Below are positions 18,053 to 26,667 of a DNA stretch of 64,000 nucleotides, in pieces; position 1 is the first letter of the stretch; every line of letters begins with the position of its first letter. Below the pieces are notes generated by a model. The model was not told the origin of the DNA, did not search any database, and saw only the letters and a program-made list of their open reading frames with translations. A program made the position numbers and the translations under genes. Origin of the DNA: Campylobacter iguaniorum (lineage in GTDB: Bacteria > Campylobacterota > Campylobacteria > Campylobacterales > Campylobacteraceae); contig NZ_CP009043.1 in the NCBI RefSeq assembly GCF_000736415.1, positions 1,116,001 to 1,180,000 on the forward strand, in the 5' to 3' direction.

Positions 18053-18895
18053 GTGCTAAAAAGTATAAAAACTGCTGAAGTCATACTAAGTGCGTTGCCA
18101 TATATTCAAAAATTTCGCGATGAAGTTTTCGTCATAAAATACGGTGGAGCAGCTCAGATAGATGAGAGTTTAAAAAATGATTTTGCTAGAGATGTCGTGC
18201 TTTTGCAACTTGTCGGCATCAAGGTCGTCATCGTCCATGGTGGCGGCAAAAAAATCAACTCATTTTTAGACAAACTTCATATCCAAAGCGAGTTTGTCGA
18301 TGGGCTTAGAGTCACAGACAAAGACGCTATGGAAGTGGTCGAAATGACGCTAAGTGGCTTAGTAAATAAAGAGATCACAAGCCTACTAAACAAACACGGT
18401 GCAAGAGCCATAGGCATAAGTGGCAAAGATGATAATATGCTAAGAGCAAAGAGCTTAGATGGTGGAAAATACGGCTTTGTAGGCGATATAACAAGTGTAA
18501 ATGACAGAGTCATAAATAGCGCTCTAGCTGGCGGTCTCATACCAGTCATCGCTCCTATCGCAGTGGGTGATGAGTATGAAACGTACAATATAAATGCCGA
18601 TCTTTGCGCTAGTGCAATCGCCTCAAAGCTCAAAACCAAAAAGGTTATATTTCTAAGCGACATAAAAGGCGTTTTGGGAAGTGACGGCGAGCTTATAAGC
18701 AAGCTAAATGAAAGCTCCATAAGCGAATTAAAAGCAAGTGGAGTGATAAGTGGCGGAATGATACCAAAAATAGATGCCTGCCTTGAATGCGTCCAAAGCG
18801 GCGTCGAAGCAGCCCATATCATAGACGGCAGAGTCAAGCACTCGCTTTTGCTTGAGCTATTTACTGATGAGGGAATAGGAAGCGTCATAAGATGA
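18053..18895 (+). CDS. argB: Acetylglutamate kinase
   Basis: This 280-residue amino-acid kinase has the Gly-rich loop VIVHGGGKKIN and the substrate strand SGGMIPKI. It phosphorylates N-acetylglutamate, the second step of arginine synthesis. The start is GTG with AAGGAA upstream. It overlaps cutA by 4 nt. Its insertion between lpxK and thrC differs from the C. jejuni order. Confidence 0.94.
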   Translation: MLKSIKTAEVILSALPYIQKFRDEVFVIKYGGAAQIDESLKNDFARDVVLLQLVGIKVVIVHGGGKKINSFLDKLHIQSEFVDGLRVTDKDAMEVVEMTLSGLVNKEITSLLNKHGARAIGISGKDDNMLRAKSLDGGKYGFVGDITSVNDRVINSALAGGLIPVIAPIAVGDEYETYNINADLCASAIASKLKTKKVIFLSDIKGVLGSDGELISKLNESSISELKASGVISGGMIPKIDACLECVQSGVEAAHIIDGRVKHSLLLELFTDEGIGSVIR

Positions 18896-19200
18896 TTGTT
18901 TTAAACACTGCTCCAGATAAGAAAACAGCTAAAAAAATCGCCAAAAAGCTAGTAAATTCACGTGCTGCGGCTTGTGTAAATATCCTGCCAAATTTAACTA
19001 GCATTTATGCTTGGAATGGCAAAATTAGGAGCGATAAAGAAGTGCTTATGATAGCAAAAGGCAGATACAAAAAGATAAAAAAGATGATTTTAAAATTTCA
19101 TCCTTATGAGCTCCCAGAAATCATCGCCTTAAAACCCAAAAAAATAGAAAAAACATATAAAAAATGGATAAAACAAAATACAAAAGGTAAAAAATGCTAG
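18892..19200 (+). CDS. cutA: CutA divalent-cation tolerance protein
   Basis: This 102-residue trimeric ferredoxin-fold protein carries the family motif LVNSRAAACVNILPN and the later HPYELPEIIAL. CutA is associated with copper tolerance in E. coli, but its general role is unresolved. It overlaps both neighbours (argB by 4 nt, thrC by 7 nt). Confidence 0.9.
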   Translation: MIVLNTAPDKKTAKKIAKKLVNSRAAACVNILPNLTSIYAWNGKIRSDKEVLMIAKGRYKKIKKMILKFHPYELPEIIALKPKKIEKTYKKWIKQNTKGKKC

Positions 19201-20633
19201 TAAATACAAGATTAAATCAAAACGACACCAACTCAAGCGTAAGCCTAAAAACAGCCCTACTAAATCCCGCTGCTGCTTATGGTGGGCTTTATGCGCCTGA
19301 TTCCTTGCCAAGCTTGGATGAGAGATTTTTTGAAGAAGCCAGTGGGCTAAGTTATTCTCAAATAGCCCTAAAAATCATAGAAAAGTTTAAATTTGATATA
19401 GATATGAGCGTGTTTGAAGAGGCATTAAAAAGATATGAAAGCTTCGATAATGAGCCAGTTGAAATCAAAAAAATAGATGAAAATTTGCATATAAACGAGC
19501 TTTGGCATGGACCAACAAGAGCCTTTAAAGATATGGCATTGCAGCCTTTTGGACATATTTTGACTAGCCTAGCAAAAGAAGAAACGAAAAACTATCTTAT
19601 CATGTGCGCGACAAGTGGCGATACTGGTCCAGCTACGCTAGAAACATTTAGCGACGCAAATGGTATCAAAGTAGTCTGCTTATATCCAAAAGACGGCACA
19701 AGCGACGTCCAAAGACTACAAATGACAAATGCAAGCGGCAAAAACCTAAAAGTAATAGGTATAGAAGGCAACTTCGATGATGCCCAAAGAGCCTTAAAAA
19801 CATTGCTAAACGATGAAGATTTCAAAGCAAGTCTAGCAAAATTAAACCTTAGCTTAAGTGCTGCAAACTCAGTAAATTTTGGTAGGATTTTGTTCCAAAT
19901 CATCTATCACATATACACTTGTATCAAAATCACAGGCAACAAAAAACCTATAAATATCATCGTTCCAAGTGGCAATTTCGGTAACGCTCTTGGTGCGTAT
20001 TACGCCAAAAAAATGGGAGCAAACATCGCTAAAATCAAGATTGCTTCAAACTCAAATAATATTTTAACCCAGCTTTTCACAACTGGAGTTTATGACCTGC
20101 GTGGCAAAAGCTTGATTAAAACTATAAGCCCAGCTATGGATATTTTGATTAGCTCAAATGTCGAAAGACTTTTGTTTGACAAATTTGGCCCAGTTAGAAC
20201 AAAAGAGCTTATGGATAGCCTTGCTACAAATAAATTTTACAAGCTAAGTGATAGCGAGCTAAACTCCTTAAAAGCTGAATTTGAGGCTGATTTTTGCACT
20301 GATGATGAATGCGAAAATGAGATCAAAAAATACGCAAACAAAGGCGTTTTAGTAGATCCCCACACCGCAACTTGCTTTAAACTAGCTTCAAAAGAGACGC
20401 TAAATGTGGTTACTTCTACTGCGCACTGGGTTAAATTTACTCCAAGTATGATAAAAGCTATCAAAAACAAAGAGACAAAAGATGAACTAAAAGATATGCA
20501 AGAACTTAGTAAAGAGTTTAGTTCGCCTATTCCAGAGCAGATTTTAAGCCTATTTAGCTCAGAGCAAATCCACAAAACGATCTGTAACCAAAATGAGATA
20601 AAACCAACCATAATAGAGTGGATAAACAAATGA
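19194..20633 (+). CDS. thrC: Threonine synthase
   Basis: This 479-residue PLP enzyme of the longer class converts O-phosphohomoserine to threonine. The PLP lysine lies in RAFKDMALQPFG, and phosphate-binding CATSGDTGPATLE and VPSGNFGNALGAYY are clear. Homologous to Cj0812. The stop overlaps the kdsB ATG (ATGA). Confidence 0.94.
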   Translation: MLVNTRLNQNDTNSSVSLKTALLNPAAAYGGLYAPDSLPSLDERFFEEASGLSYSQIALKIIEKFKFDIDMSVFEEALKRYESFDNEPVEIKKIDENLHINELWHGPTRAFKDMALQPFGHILTSLAKEETKNYLIMCATSGDTGPATLETFSDANGIKVVCLYPKDGTSDVQRLQMTNASGKNLKVIGIEGNFDDAQRALKTLLNDEDFKASLAKLNLSLSAANSVNFGRILFQIIYHIYTCIKITGNKKPINIIVPSGNFGNALGAYYAKKMGANIAKIKIASNSNNILTQLFTTGVYDLRGKSLIKTISPAMDILISSNVERLLFDKFGPVRTKELMDSLATNKFYKLSDSELNSLKAEFEADFCTDDECENEIKKYANKGVLVDPHTATCFKLASKETLNVVTSTAHWVKFTPSMIKAIKNKETKDELKDMQELSKEFSSPIPEQILSLFSSEQIHKTICNQNEIKPTIIEWINK

Positions 20634-21349
20634 TTATTATACCAGCAAGACTAGCTTCTACTAGATTTGAGCATAAAATTTTACGCACGATTGATGGCGT
20701 GCCGATGTTTGTCAAAACTGCCTTAAACGCTTCAAAAGCTGATGATGTTTTAGTGGCTTGCGATGATGAAAAAGTCGTGCAAATAGCTGGAAAATTTGGC
20801 ATAAAAGCCGTCCTAACAAGCCAAAATCACGAAAGTGGAACCGACCGTCTAAACGAAGCAGCCACTAAATTTGGCTTAAAAAATGATGAGATAATCATAA
20901 ACGTCCAAGCAGATGAGCCATTTTTTGAAACCGAAAATCTACTCAAATTTAAAGAATTTGCAAATAGATGTATCAAAAACGGTGCTTTCATGGCAAGTTG
21001 CTACAAGTTAGCAAACAAAGAAGAAGCCACAAATCCAAATTTAGTAAAAGTAGTGCTTGATAACGCCCAAAATGCCATATATTTTTCACGCTCATTAATC
21101 CCTTATCCAAGAAGCCAGTGCGAGATTTATAAGGCTCACATCGGGATTTATGCTTATAGCGTAGCAAGCTTAAAAGAGTTTTGTTCTATGGACTCAAAAT
21201 ACCTTGAAAACATCGAAAAACTCGAACAACTAAGAGCAATCCAAAGTGGCAAAAAAATAGCGATGTGTGAGATAAAAACGAGCAGTATCGGCATCGACAC
21301 GCTAGAAGATTTAGAGGCTGCAGCGGCTAAATTCGGCTTTAAGATTTAA
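20630..21349 (+). CDS. kdsB: CMP-KDO synthetase
   Basis: This 239-residue nucleotidyltransferase begins MIIIPARLASTRFEHKIL and has VQADEPF and RSLIPYPR. It activates KDO with CTP for addition to lipid A. I use the ATG at 20630, which overlaps the thrC stop, rather than the upstream GTG at 20618. It corresponds to Cj0813 and joins lpxK as a second LPS gene in this run. Confidence 0.92.
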   Translation: MIIIPARLASTRFEHKILRTIDGVPMFVKTALNASKADDVLVACDDEKVVQIAGKFGIKAVLTSQNHESGTDRLNEAATKFGLKNDEIIINVQADEPFFETENLLKFKEFANRCIKNGAFMASCYKLANKEEATNPNLVKVVLDNAQNAIYFSRSLIPYPRSQCEIYKAHIGIYAYSVASLKEFCSMDSKYLENIEKLEQLRAIQSGKKIAMCEIKTSSIGIDTLEDLEAAAAKFGFKI

Positions 21350-21370
21350 TTGATTTAGCTCAATAATTTT

Positions 21371-21398
21371 TGAGAGTATTTGATATAAAATACTCTCA
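21371..21398 (+). promoter_or_regulatory. Perfect palindrome at the ygbA-like promoter
   Basis: TGAGAGTATT (21371-21380) and AATACTCTCA (21389-21398) form a perfect 10-bp inverted repeat with an 8-nt spacer containing TGATATAA. A -10-like TATAAA overlaps it, and the ATG is 10 nt past the repeat. No U tract follows, so an operator is more likely than a terminator. Confidence 0.6.
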
Positions 21399-21408
21399 AA
21401 GGATTGAT

Positions 21409-21759
21409 ATGACAGAGCAAAAATTCACAGAACAAATCTCAACTGTTGCGAAATTTATCCAAATTTACTGCGATAATAATCACGCCAAGGCACAAAAATC
21501 AAACGCAAATTTAGAGCTAATCTACAAAAATACAAGCCTAAATCAAAGCGTAAACTACAATCTTTGCAAAGAGTGCGAACACCTACTTTTATACGCAAAT
21601 GAAAGACTCCAAAACTGCCCTCACGATGAAAAGCCAAAATGTAGAAAATGTCCGCATATTTGTTACGAAAAATCAGAGCTTAAATTTATGGTTAAAGTTA
21701 TGAGAAGTAGCGGTATCAAGCTTGGATTATCAAAAATAAAATCACTTTTTCAAAGATAA
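21409..21759 (+). CDS. YgbA-like nitrous-oxide-stimulated-promoter family protein
   Basis: This 116-residue, cysteine-rich protein has a core containing CKECEHLLLYANERL, then CPHDEKPKCRKCPHICY, matching the YgbA_NO family. In E. coli, ygbA is NsrR-controlled and linked to recovery from nitric oxide. The clustered CxxC pairs suggest metal or Fe-S binding. I start at the ATG at 21409, with AAAGGA upstream, immediately downstream of the palindrome. A longer frame upstream lacks support. Confidence 0.8.
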   Translation: MTEQKFTEQISTVAKFIQIYCDNNHAKAQKSNANLELIYKNTSLNQSVNYNLCKECEHLLLYANERLQNCPHDEKPKCRKCPHICYEKSELKFMVKVMRSSGIKLGLSKIKSLFQR

Positions 21760-21770
21760 ATCGCTTCAAT

Positions 21771-21815
21771 AATACTAAAATTTAAGAGTATTTTGGATAA
21801 TATAAAATAAAAATT
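21771..21815 (+). promoter_or_regulatory. Promoter of tandem cyclases with AGAGTATT half-site
   Basis: AATACT (21771-21776) and AGTATT (21787-21792) are inverted across 10 nt, followed by GGATAATATAAAAT. The AGAGTATT-then-GATA...TAAAAT arrangement repeats that seen upstream of the ygbA-like gene. The likely -10 is TATAAA or GATAAT. Shared regulation is inferred. Confidence 0.4.
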
Positions 21816-21828
21816 TATGAAGTGATTT

Positions 21829-22881
21829 ATGCAAAAAGCAAAAGAAGAACTAGCAAATAGAGTTTATCGCAAAGTTATCATTTTATACATTCTTGTAACA
21901 TTTTTTTACACGATTCTTTATACCTATCTTGGCATAACTCTACTACTCTTTAACAACGCGCTGTCATTTGTGGCTCTTTTGATTATTTATGACGATATAC
22001 ATTCTCCCAAATATGAAAAAGCCATAAGCCTTCTAGTCCAGCTAAGCGCCATTTACAACATCACTTGCGCTGTTTTGGTGTTTGGTTGGGGATATGGATT
22101 TGAGTTATTTTTACTTGCTTTTATAGCGATACACTATCTATTTATGGCAAAAAATCAGTACATAAAATTTACCATAATCTTTTTCCAAATCACATTTTAT
22201 CTGACTTTATATCTAATGCTTAAAGACGCGCCAAAAGAGTATGGCGGAGAGCTGTTTAAAAATATAATTTACATTATAAATTTTTCAGCTTTAGTTTTTG
22301 GATTTTTATTTTTACATAATAACCTAAATATCATCGGCGCTATAAATATTTTAAATTTAGAAAAAGAAAAAGAGAGCTACAAAGACATAGCCAAATACGA
22401 CTTTTTAACTGGACTTTACACAAGACTTCCTATGATGAATATCATAAATGAGATATTAAAAAATCTAGAAAGCAACAAAACAAACTCAGTTTGCATAGTC
22501 CTTTGCGATCTAGATAATTTTAAAAACATCAACGACACATACGGGCATGCCTTTGGCGATAAGGTTTTAAGTACGGCGTCTGCATCCTTAAAAAGCAGCT
22601 TTTCAAAATACGGAACGATTTCTAGGTGGGGCGGGGAAGAGTTTCTTGCAGTTTTAGAAAATCAAGAAATAGACCACGCAAAATCCATAATACAACAAGC
22701 AAGACAAAATATAGAAAGCTCAAAAATTGATAATATCAGAATCACAGCAACTTTCGGTGCGGTATATTTAGAAAACCCACAGACAAATTTAAGGCTAGAT
22801 GAGATAATCAAAAACGTAGATGAGTTGCTATATGTAGGCAAAAATTCAGGTAAAAATAGATTGGTATTCAAAAAAATATGA
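21829..22881 (+). CDS. Membrane diguanylate cyclase, GGEEF type
   Basis: This 350-residue protein has six or so predicted TM segments in residues 16-165, with the membrane motif VLVFGWGYGFEL (about 82-93). A short coiled coil (about 176-188) links to a GGDEF domain with DFLTGLYTR, CDLDNFKNIND and active-site RWGGEEF (GGEEF at 268-272). The RxxD inhibitory site is not visible before GGEEF. It probably makes c-di-GMP in response to a membrane signal. It overlaps its paralogue by 4 nt. Confidence 0.87.
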   Translation: MQKAKEELANRVYRKVIILYILVTFFYTILYTYLGITLLLFNNALSFVALLIIYDDIHSPKYEKAISLLVQLSAIYNITCAVLVFGWGYGFELFLLAFIAIHYLFMAKNQYIKFTIIFFQITFYLTLYLMLKDAPKEYGGELFKNIIYIINFSALVFGFLFLHNNLNIIGAINILNLEKEKESYKDIAKYDFLTGLYTRLPMMNIINEILKNLESNKTNSVCIVLCDLDNFKNINDTYGHAFGDKVLSTASASLKSSFSKYGTISRWGGEEFLAVLENQEIDHAKSIIQQARQNIESSKIDNIRITATFGAVYLENPQTNLRLDEIIKNVDELLYVGKNSGKNRLVFKKI

Positions 22882-23891
22882 AAGTAAAAAACGACAACCT
22901 AACACAAAATTTGCAAAAGATATTATTGCTGTTTTTAATATTAAGGATTGGCTATCTTTTGGTATTTTTAGTCATAAGAAATGAATGGCTTATATCTTTA
23001 AATTTAGCCAGCATAGCGATATATTTGTTTACGATTTTTCTATCAAAACGCAAACTTCTAGGTTATGCATTTTTTATCTTGCATATAGAAATCATGATAC
23101 ATACATCCATTTGCATACTTGTTTTAGGGTGGGATTATGGATTTGACATAGCTATCATCGCTTTACTTTCTATAATATACATAGATATATTTCAAAACAA
23201 ATTTATATCTTATATACTTGTATTTATGGAGCTTATGGTCTATATAACTTTATATATCATTGCATTTGACAACACAGCTTACTATCCTAAAATTTACTCT
23301 ACATATTTCTTTTTGGTAAATTTTTTATTTTTTATACTTATCTTGCTTGTAATATCAAAAATCCTAAATGTTACTGATGCCATACACTTTTTAGAGCTAA
23401 AAAAAGATAAAGAAAAATTCAAATATATGTCCGAAGTGGACTATCTAACTGGCCTGTTAAACAAAAGAGCACTCAAACTAATCACAGATGATAAAAAATA
23501 CTCAAGTATGATTATAGCGATGTGCGATATAGATAATTTCAAACGCATAAACGACATCTATGGACACAATATTGGCGATAGAGTTCTAAAGAAAATATCA
23601 GAAATATTCATAAATTTAGCCGATAAAAATGATATAGTTTGCAGAGCTGGAGGCGAAGAAATCATCGTAGTATCCTTTGATATGCCAAAAAATAAATTTC
23701 TACTAAAAATTCAAAACATAAGAAACGAAATCAATAAAAGCATTATCCATGCAAGCGGCGAAAATATCAAATTTACAATGACATTTGGTATCTCAGAGTG
23801 TGGAAGCGACCAGGAAGAGCTTATCAAACAAGCAGATACAAGGCTCTACAAAGGCAAGCAATCCACAAAAAACTGCATAGTCGTCAAATAG
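22878..23891 (+). CDS. Membrane diguanylate cyclase paralogue, GGEEI type
   Basis: This 337-residue paralogue of the upstream protein keeps the same layout: multiple TMs to about 160, the membrane motif ILVLGWDYGFDI (about 80-91), and a GGDEF domain with DYLTGLLNKR and CDIDNFKRINDIYGH. The signature is AGGEEI (258-262), so Phe is replaced by Ile. Activity may be kept, since the two acidic residues remain. The pair looks like a tandem duplication acting as a heterodimer or a sensor set. The 3' end overlaps dsbD by 8 nt. Confidence 0.86.
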   Translation: MKVKNDNLTQNLQKILLLFLILRIGYLLVFLVIRNEWLISLNLASIAIYLFTIFLSKRKLLGYAFFILHIEIMIHTSICILVLGWDYGFDIAIIALLSIIYIDIFQNKFISYILVFMELMVYITLYIIAFDNTAYYPKIYSTYFFLVNFLFFILILLVISKILNVTDAIHFLELKKDKEKFKYMSEVDYLTGLLNKRALKLITDDKKYSSMIIAMCDIDNFKRINDIYGHNIGDRVLKKISEIFINLADKNDIVCRAGGEEIIVVSFDMPKNKFLLKIQNIRNEINKSIIHASGENIKFTMTFGISECGSDQEELIKQADTRLYKGKQSTKNCIVVK

Positions 23892-25581
23892 AATTTATAT
23901 GATCTAAAAAATCCTTAGCCGAGATGAAGCCGACTATTTGTCTATCTTTTAGCTCTTTTGAGTTTTTGTAAAACACCAAAGCTGGCGGTCCAAAAACGCT
24001 GAATTTTTGCATTAATTCAAGGTCGTCTTTGCTATTTTTTGTTACATCAATCTTGACTAAAGTAAAATCTTTTAGCCTATTTTTGACGCTTTCATCGCTG
24101 AAAGTTATGTTATCCAGCTCTTTACAATTCACGCACCAACTAGCCCAAAAATCTACCATAACTGGCTTTTGAGAAGAGTTTATTATTATATTTAGCTCGC
24201 TTAAATTTGAAGCACTCAAAAACTCTATTTTTTGAGATTTTTGACTTTGTAAATTTGGGCTAAAGCCAAGCTGGGCAGAAGTAAAGTTTGCAATTAATAC
24301 GCAAGACACAACTAAAATAATGATAGACACGGATTTCATAAGCTTTTGAACCACTGTTTTTGCCTCATCAAAAGCTCCAAAAAACATAGCAAAAACCACT
24401 CCCAAAACACCATAAAGAAGCCAAGAAATTTCACTTCCCACAACCCTATCAAACATCCATATAGCCATACCAAGCATTAAAAAGCCAAAGAGTTGCTTAA
24501 CCTTTTCCATCCAAAATCCAGGTCTAGGAAGAAGCTTTGAGCTAACGCCGATAAGCAAAAGCGGAACTCCCATACCAAAACTCATAATAAACAAAGCAAG
24601 CCCACCAAACAAAGCGTCTCCACTTTTTGCAATGTAAAGCAAAGCCCCAGCAAGAGGCGCTGCGACGCAAGGCCCTACGATTAGCGCTGATAAAAATCCC
24701 ATCACAGCCACGCCGATTATTCCTTTAGCATTCTTGCCTTTTTTGTTTATATAAGCTTGCAAACTCTTAGGCAATTCTAGATTGTAAAGCCCAAACATAC
24801 TAAACGCCAAAAGCACAAAAATAATGCTAAACCCTATAATAACGCTTGGGATTTGAAGCAGTCCTTGTACGCTTGCACCAAATACACTTGCCAAAACTCC
24901 AGCCAAAGCATAAGCCAAAGACATAAAAAATACATAAATAAAACTGATAAAAAATCCACTTTTAGCAGACGGTTTCGAGCCTGTTTTAGCCACTATAATG
25001 CTTGAGAGAATCGGGATCATCGGAAACACGCAAGGCGTAAGAGCCAGCATCAAACCGTACCCAAAAAACGTCAAAAGCGTAAGGAACTTCCCGTCTTTGC
25101 TAAATGAATCAGCTATCTTATCTTGATCTGAGCTTGACTTAGCTATTTTTGTTGGCTCGGCCTTTTTTAAATTTAGCTTATTTGATACGAAACTCGCCTC
25201 ATACATAGCAGACATCGGCTGATAGCAAAAGCCACTATATGAGCATCCTTGATAATCCACAGCTATGCTAAATTTATCGCTTTTCACAAAATTATTCAAA
25301 AGTCCAGCTGGTATGAAAAGGTTTAAATTCCCACCATATATATCGTAAATATCGTGTTTTTTTGACTCTGGAAGATTTAAAAATGCGGTTATATCATTGT
25401 TTTCAATCTTGATTTTTAGCTTATCTTTATACAAATAAACGCTATCATTGACCTTTAAATTAACGTTTATCCCTTGAGCTTTATCTCCATTTATATCTAG
25501 CCCAAAAGCCTGATCTACGCTCAAAACCTCCCCAAAAAGAGTTGCCATAAAAAGCAAAAATATAGCTAAAAATTTACGCAA
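23884..25581 (-). CDS. dsbD: Thiol:disulfide interchange protein DsbD
   Basis: The protein has a signal peptide, an N-terminal DsbD-alpha domain with the cysteine pair in GCSYSGFCYQP, eight-TM core with cysteines in LTPCVFPMIP and VGPCVAAPLAG, and a C-terminal thioredoxin domain with CVNCKELD. It carries electrons from cytoplasmic thioredoxin to periplasmic reductases. I chose the TTG at 25581 (565 residues), with AAGGA upstream; the frame opens earlier at 25620. Convergent with the cyclase pair and divergent from ppk2. Confidence 0.9.
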   Translation of the reverse strand: MRKFLAIFLLFMATLFGEVLSVDQAFGLDINGDKAQGINVNLKVNDSVYLYKDKLKIKIENNDITAFLNLPESKKHDIYDIYGGNLNLFIPAGLLNNFVKSDKFSIAVDYQGCSYSGFCYQPMSAMYEASFVSNKLNLKKAEPTKIAKSSSDQDKIADSFSKDGKFLTLLTFFGYGLMLALTPCVFPMIPILSSIIVAKTGSKPSAKSGFFISFIYVFFMSLAYALAGVLASVFGASVQGLLQIPSVIIGFSIIFVLLAFSMFGLYNLELPKSLQAYINKKGKNAKGIIGVAVMGFLSALIVGPCVAAPLAGALLYIAKSGDALFGGLALFIMSFGMGVPLLLIGVSSKLLPRPGFWMEKVKQLFGFLMLGMAIWMFDRVVGSEISWLLYGVLGVVFAMFFGAFDEAKTVVQKLMKSVSIIILVVSCVLIANFTSAQLGFSPNLQSQKSQKIEFLSASNLSELNIIINSSQKPVMVDFWASWCVNCKELDNITFSDESVKNRLKDFTLVKIDVTKNSKDDLELMQKFSVFGPPALVFYKNSKELKDRQIVGFISAKDFLDHINSI

Positions 25582-25745
25582 TACATTTCCTTGAAAAATA
25601 AGGACAATTCTACAAAACATTTATAAATAAAACATTAAATTTAAATAATAAAATTTATAAAATAATATAAATAATCATATTTTAAACAAAATTTAAATTA
25701 TTTAGTTATACAATTGTAATTTACGCAAACAAAAACGGAGGCAAT

Positions 25746-26570
25746 ATGCAAGAAGAAGACTACGAAATCATAAAAGTCAAAAAAAGTAAAATAAAATATG
25801 AAAGAGAGCTTAGAAAGCTACAAATCGAGCTTTTGAAATTTCAAAATTATGTCAAAGACACCGGCTTAAAAGTCCTAATCATCATAGAAGGAAGAGACGC
25901 TGCTGGCAAAGGTGGAGCCATAAAACGCTTAAGCGAACACCTAAATCCACGTGGCTGTAGAATAGTCGCACTCGAAAAACCAAGCGACGTAGAACGCACT
26001 CAGTGGTATTTCCAAAGATATTCAGATCACTTGCCAAGCGCTGGAGAGATCGTGATCTTTGATAGAAGCTGGTATAACCGCGCTGGCGTTGAGCCTGTTA
26101 TGGGGTTTTGCAGCCAAGAAGAGCATAAAGAGTTTTTAAGACAAGTGCCTAAATTTGAAGAGATGCTAGTGAGCTCTGGGATTTTGCTATTTAAGTTTTA
26201 TTTTTCAGTCTCAAAAGAAGAGCAAAAAAAACGCTTCAAAGACCGTAAAACAGATCCACTCAAACAATTTAAACTCTCTCCAGTCGATGCAAAAAGCCAA
26301 GAACTTTGGGATGAATACTCAGTAGCAAAATACTCAATGCTACTAGCCTCAAACACGCCTCACGCCCCATGGACTATCATAGTCAGCGACAACAAGAAAA
26401 AGGCAAGACTAAACGTATTTAGATATATCTTAAGCAATGTTGATTATCCTAAAAAAATAGACATAAAAGAGATGAAGCTCGATGTTGGCATCGTAAAAAG
26501 CGGTAGTGAAGAGATAAAAATCATGGAAGAAAATCTAAAAAGTGAAAATCTAAAACATATCCACGGATAG
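25746..26570 (+). CDS. ppk2: Polyphosphate kinase 2 (PPK2 family)
   Basis: This 274-residue single-domain PPK2 has Walker A GRDAAGKGGAI and Walker B/lid DRSWYNRAGVEP. PPK2 enzymes use polyphosphate to phosphorylate GDP or ADP. C. jejuni PPK2 (Cj0604) affects stress survival and invasion. A GGAGG-like site precedes the ATG. No close gene partners. Confidence 0.9.
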   Translation: MQEEDYEIIKVKKSKIKYERELRKLQIELLKFQNYVKDTGLKVLIIIEGRDAAGKGGAIKRLSEHLNPRGCRIVALEKPSDVERTQWYFQRYSDHLPSAGEIVIFDRSWYNRAGVEPVMGFCSQEEHKEFLRQVPKFEEMLVSSGILLFKFYFSVSKEEQKKRFKDRKTDPLKQFKLSPVDAKSQELWDEYSVAKYSMLLASNTPHAPWTIIVSDNKKKARLNVFRYILSNVDYPKKIDIKEMKLDVGIVKSGSEEIKIMEENLKSENLKHIHG

Positions 26571-26638
26571 GGTTTTATATTTTTGAGTGAGCCAAATTTG
26601 ATTATCTAAATTTAGCCACGTAAATTTAGCTTAAATTT

Positions 26639-26660
26639 GGAGTTGCGTAAAAGCAACTCC
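26639..26660. terminator. Hairpin between ppk2 and dnaK
   Basis: The stem GGAGTTGC/GCAACTCC (8 bp, 6-nt loop) sits between convergent ppk2 and dnaK. There is no long U tract on either strand, so efficiency is uncertain; position fits a shared terminator. Confidence 0.6.
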
Positions 26661-26667
26661 GTTTGCA

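Noticed and set aside
18277-18888. 203-residue minus-strand open frame opposite argB
   Set aside because: Fully antisense to a clearly conserved argB, with Ser/Leu-rich composition typical of shadow frames, and no SD or promoter.
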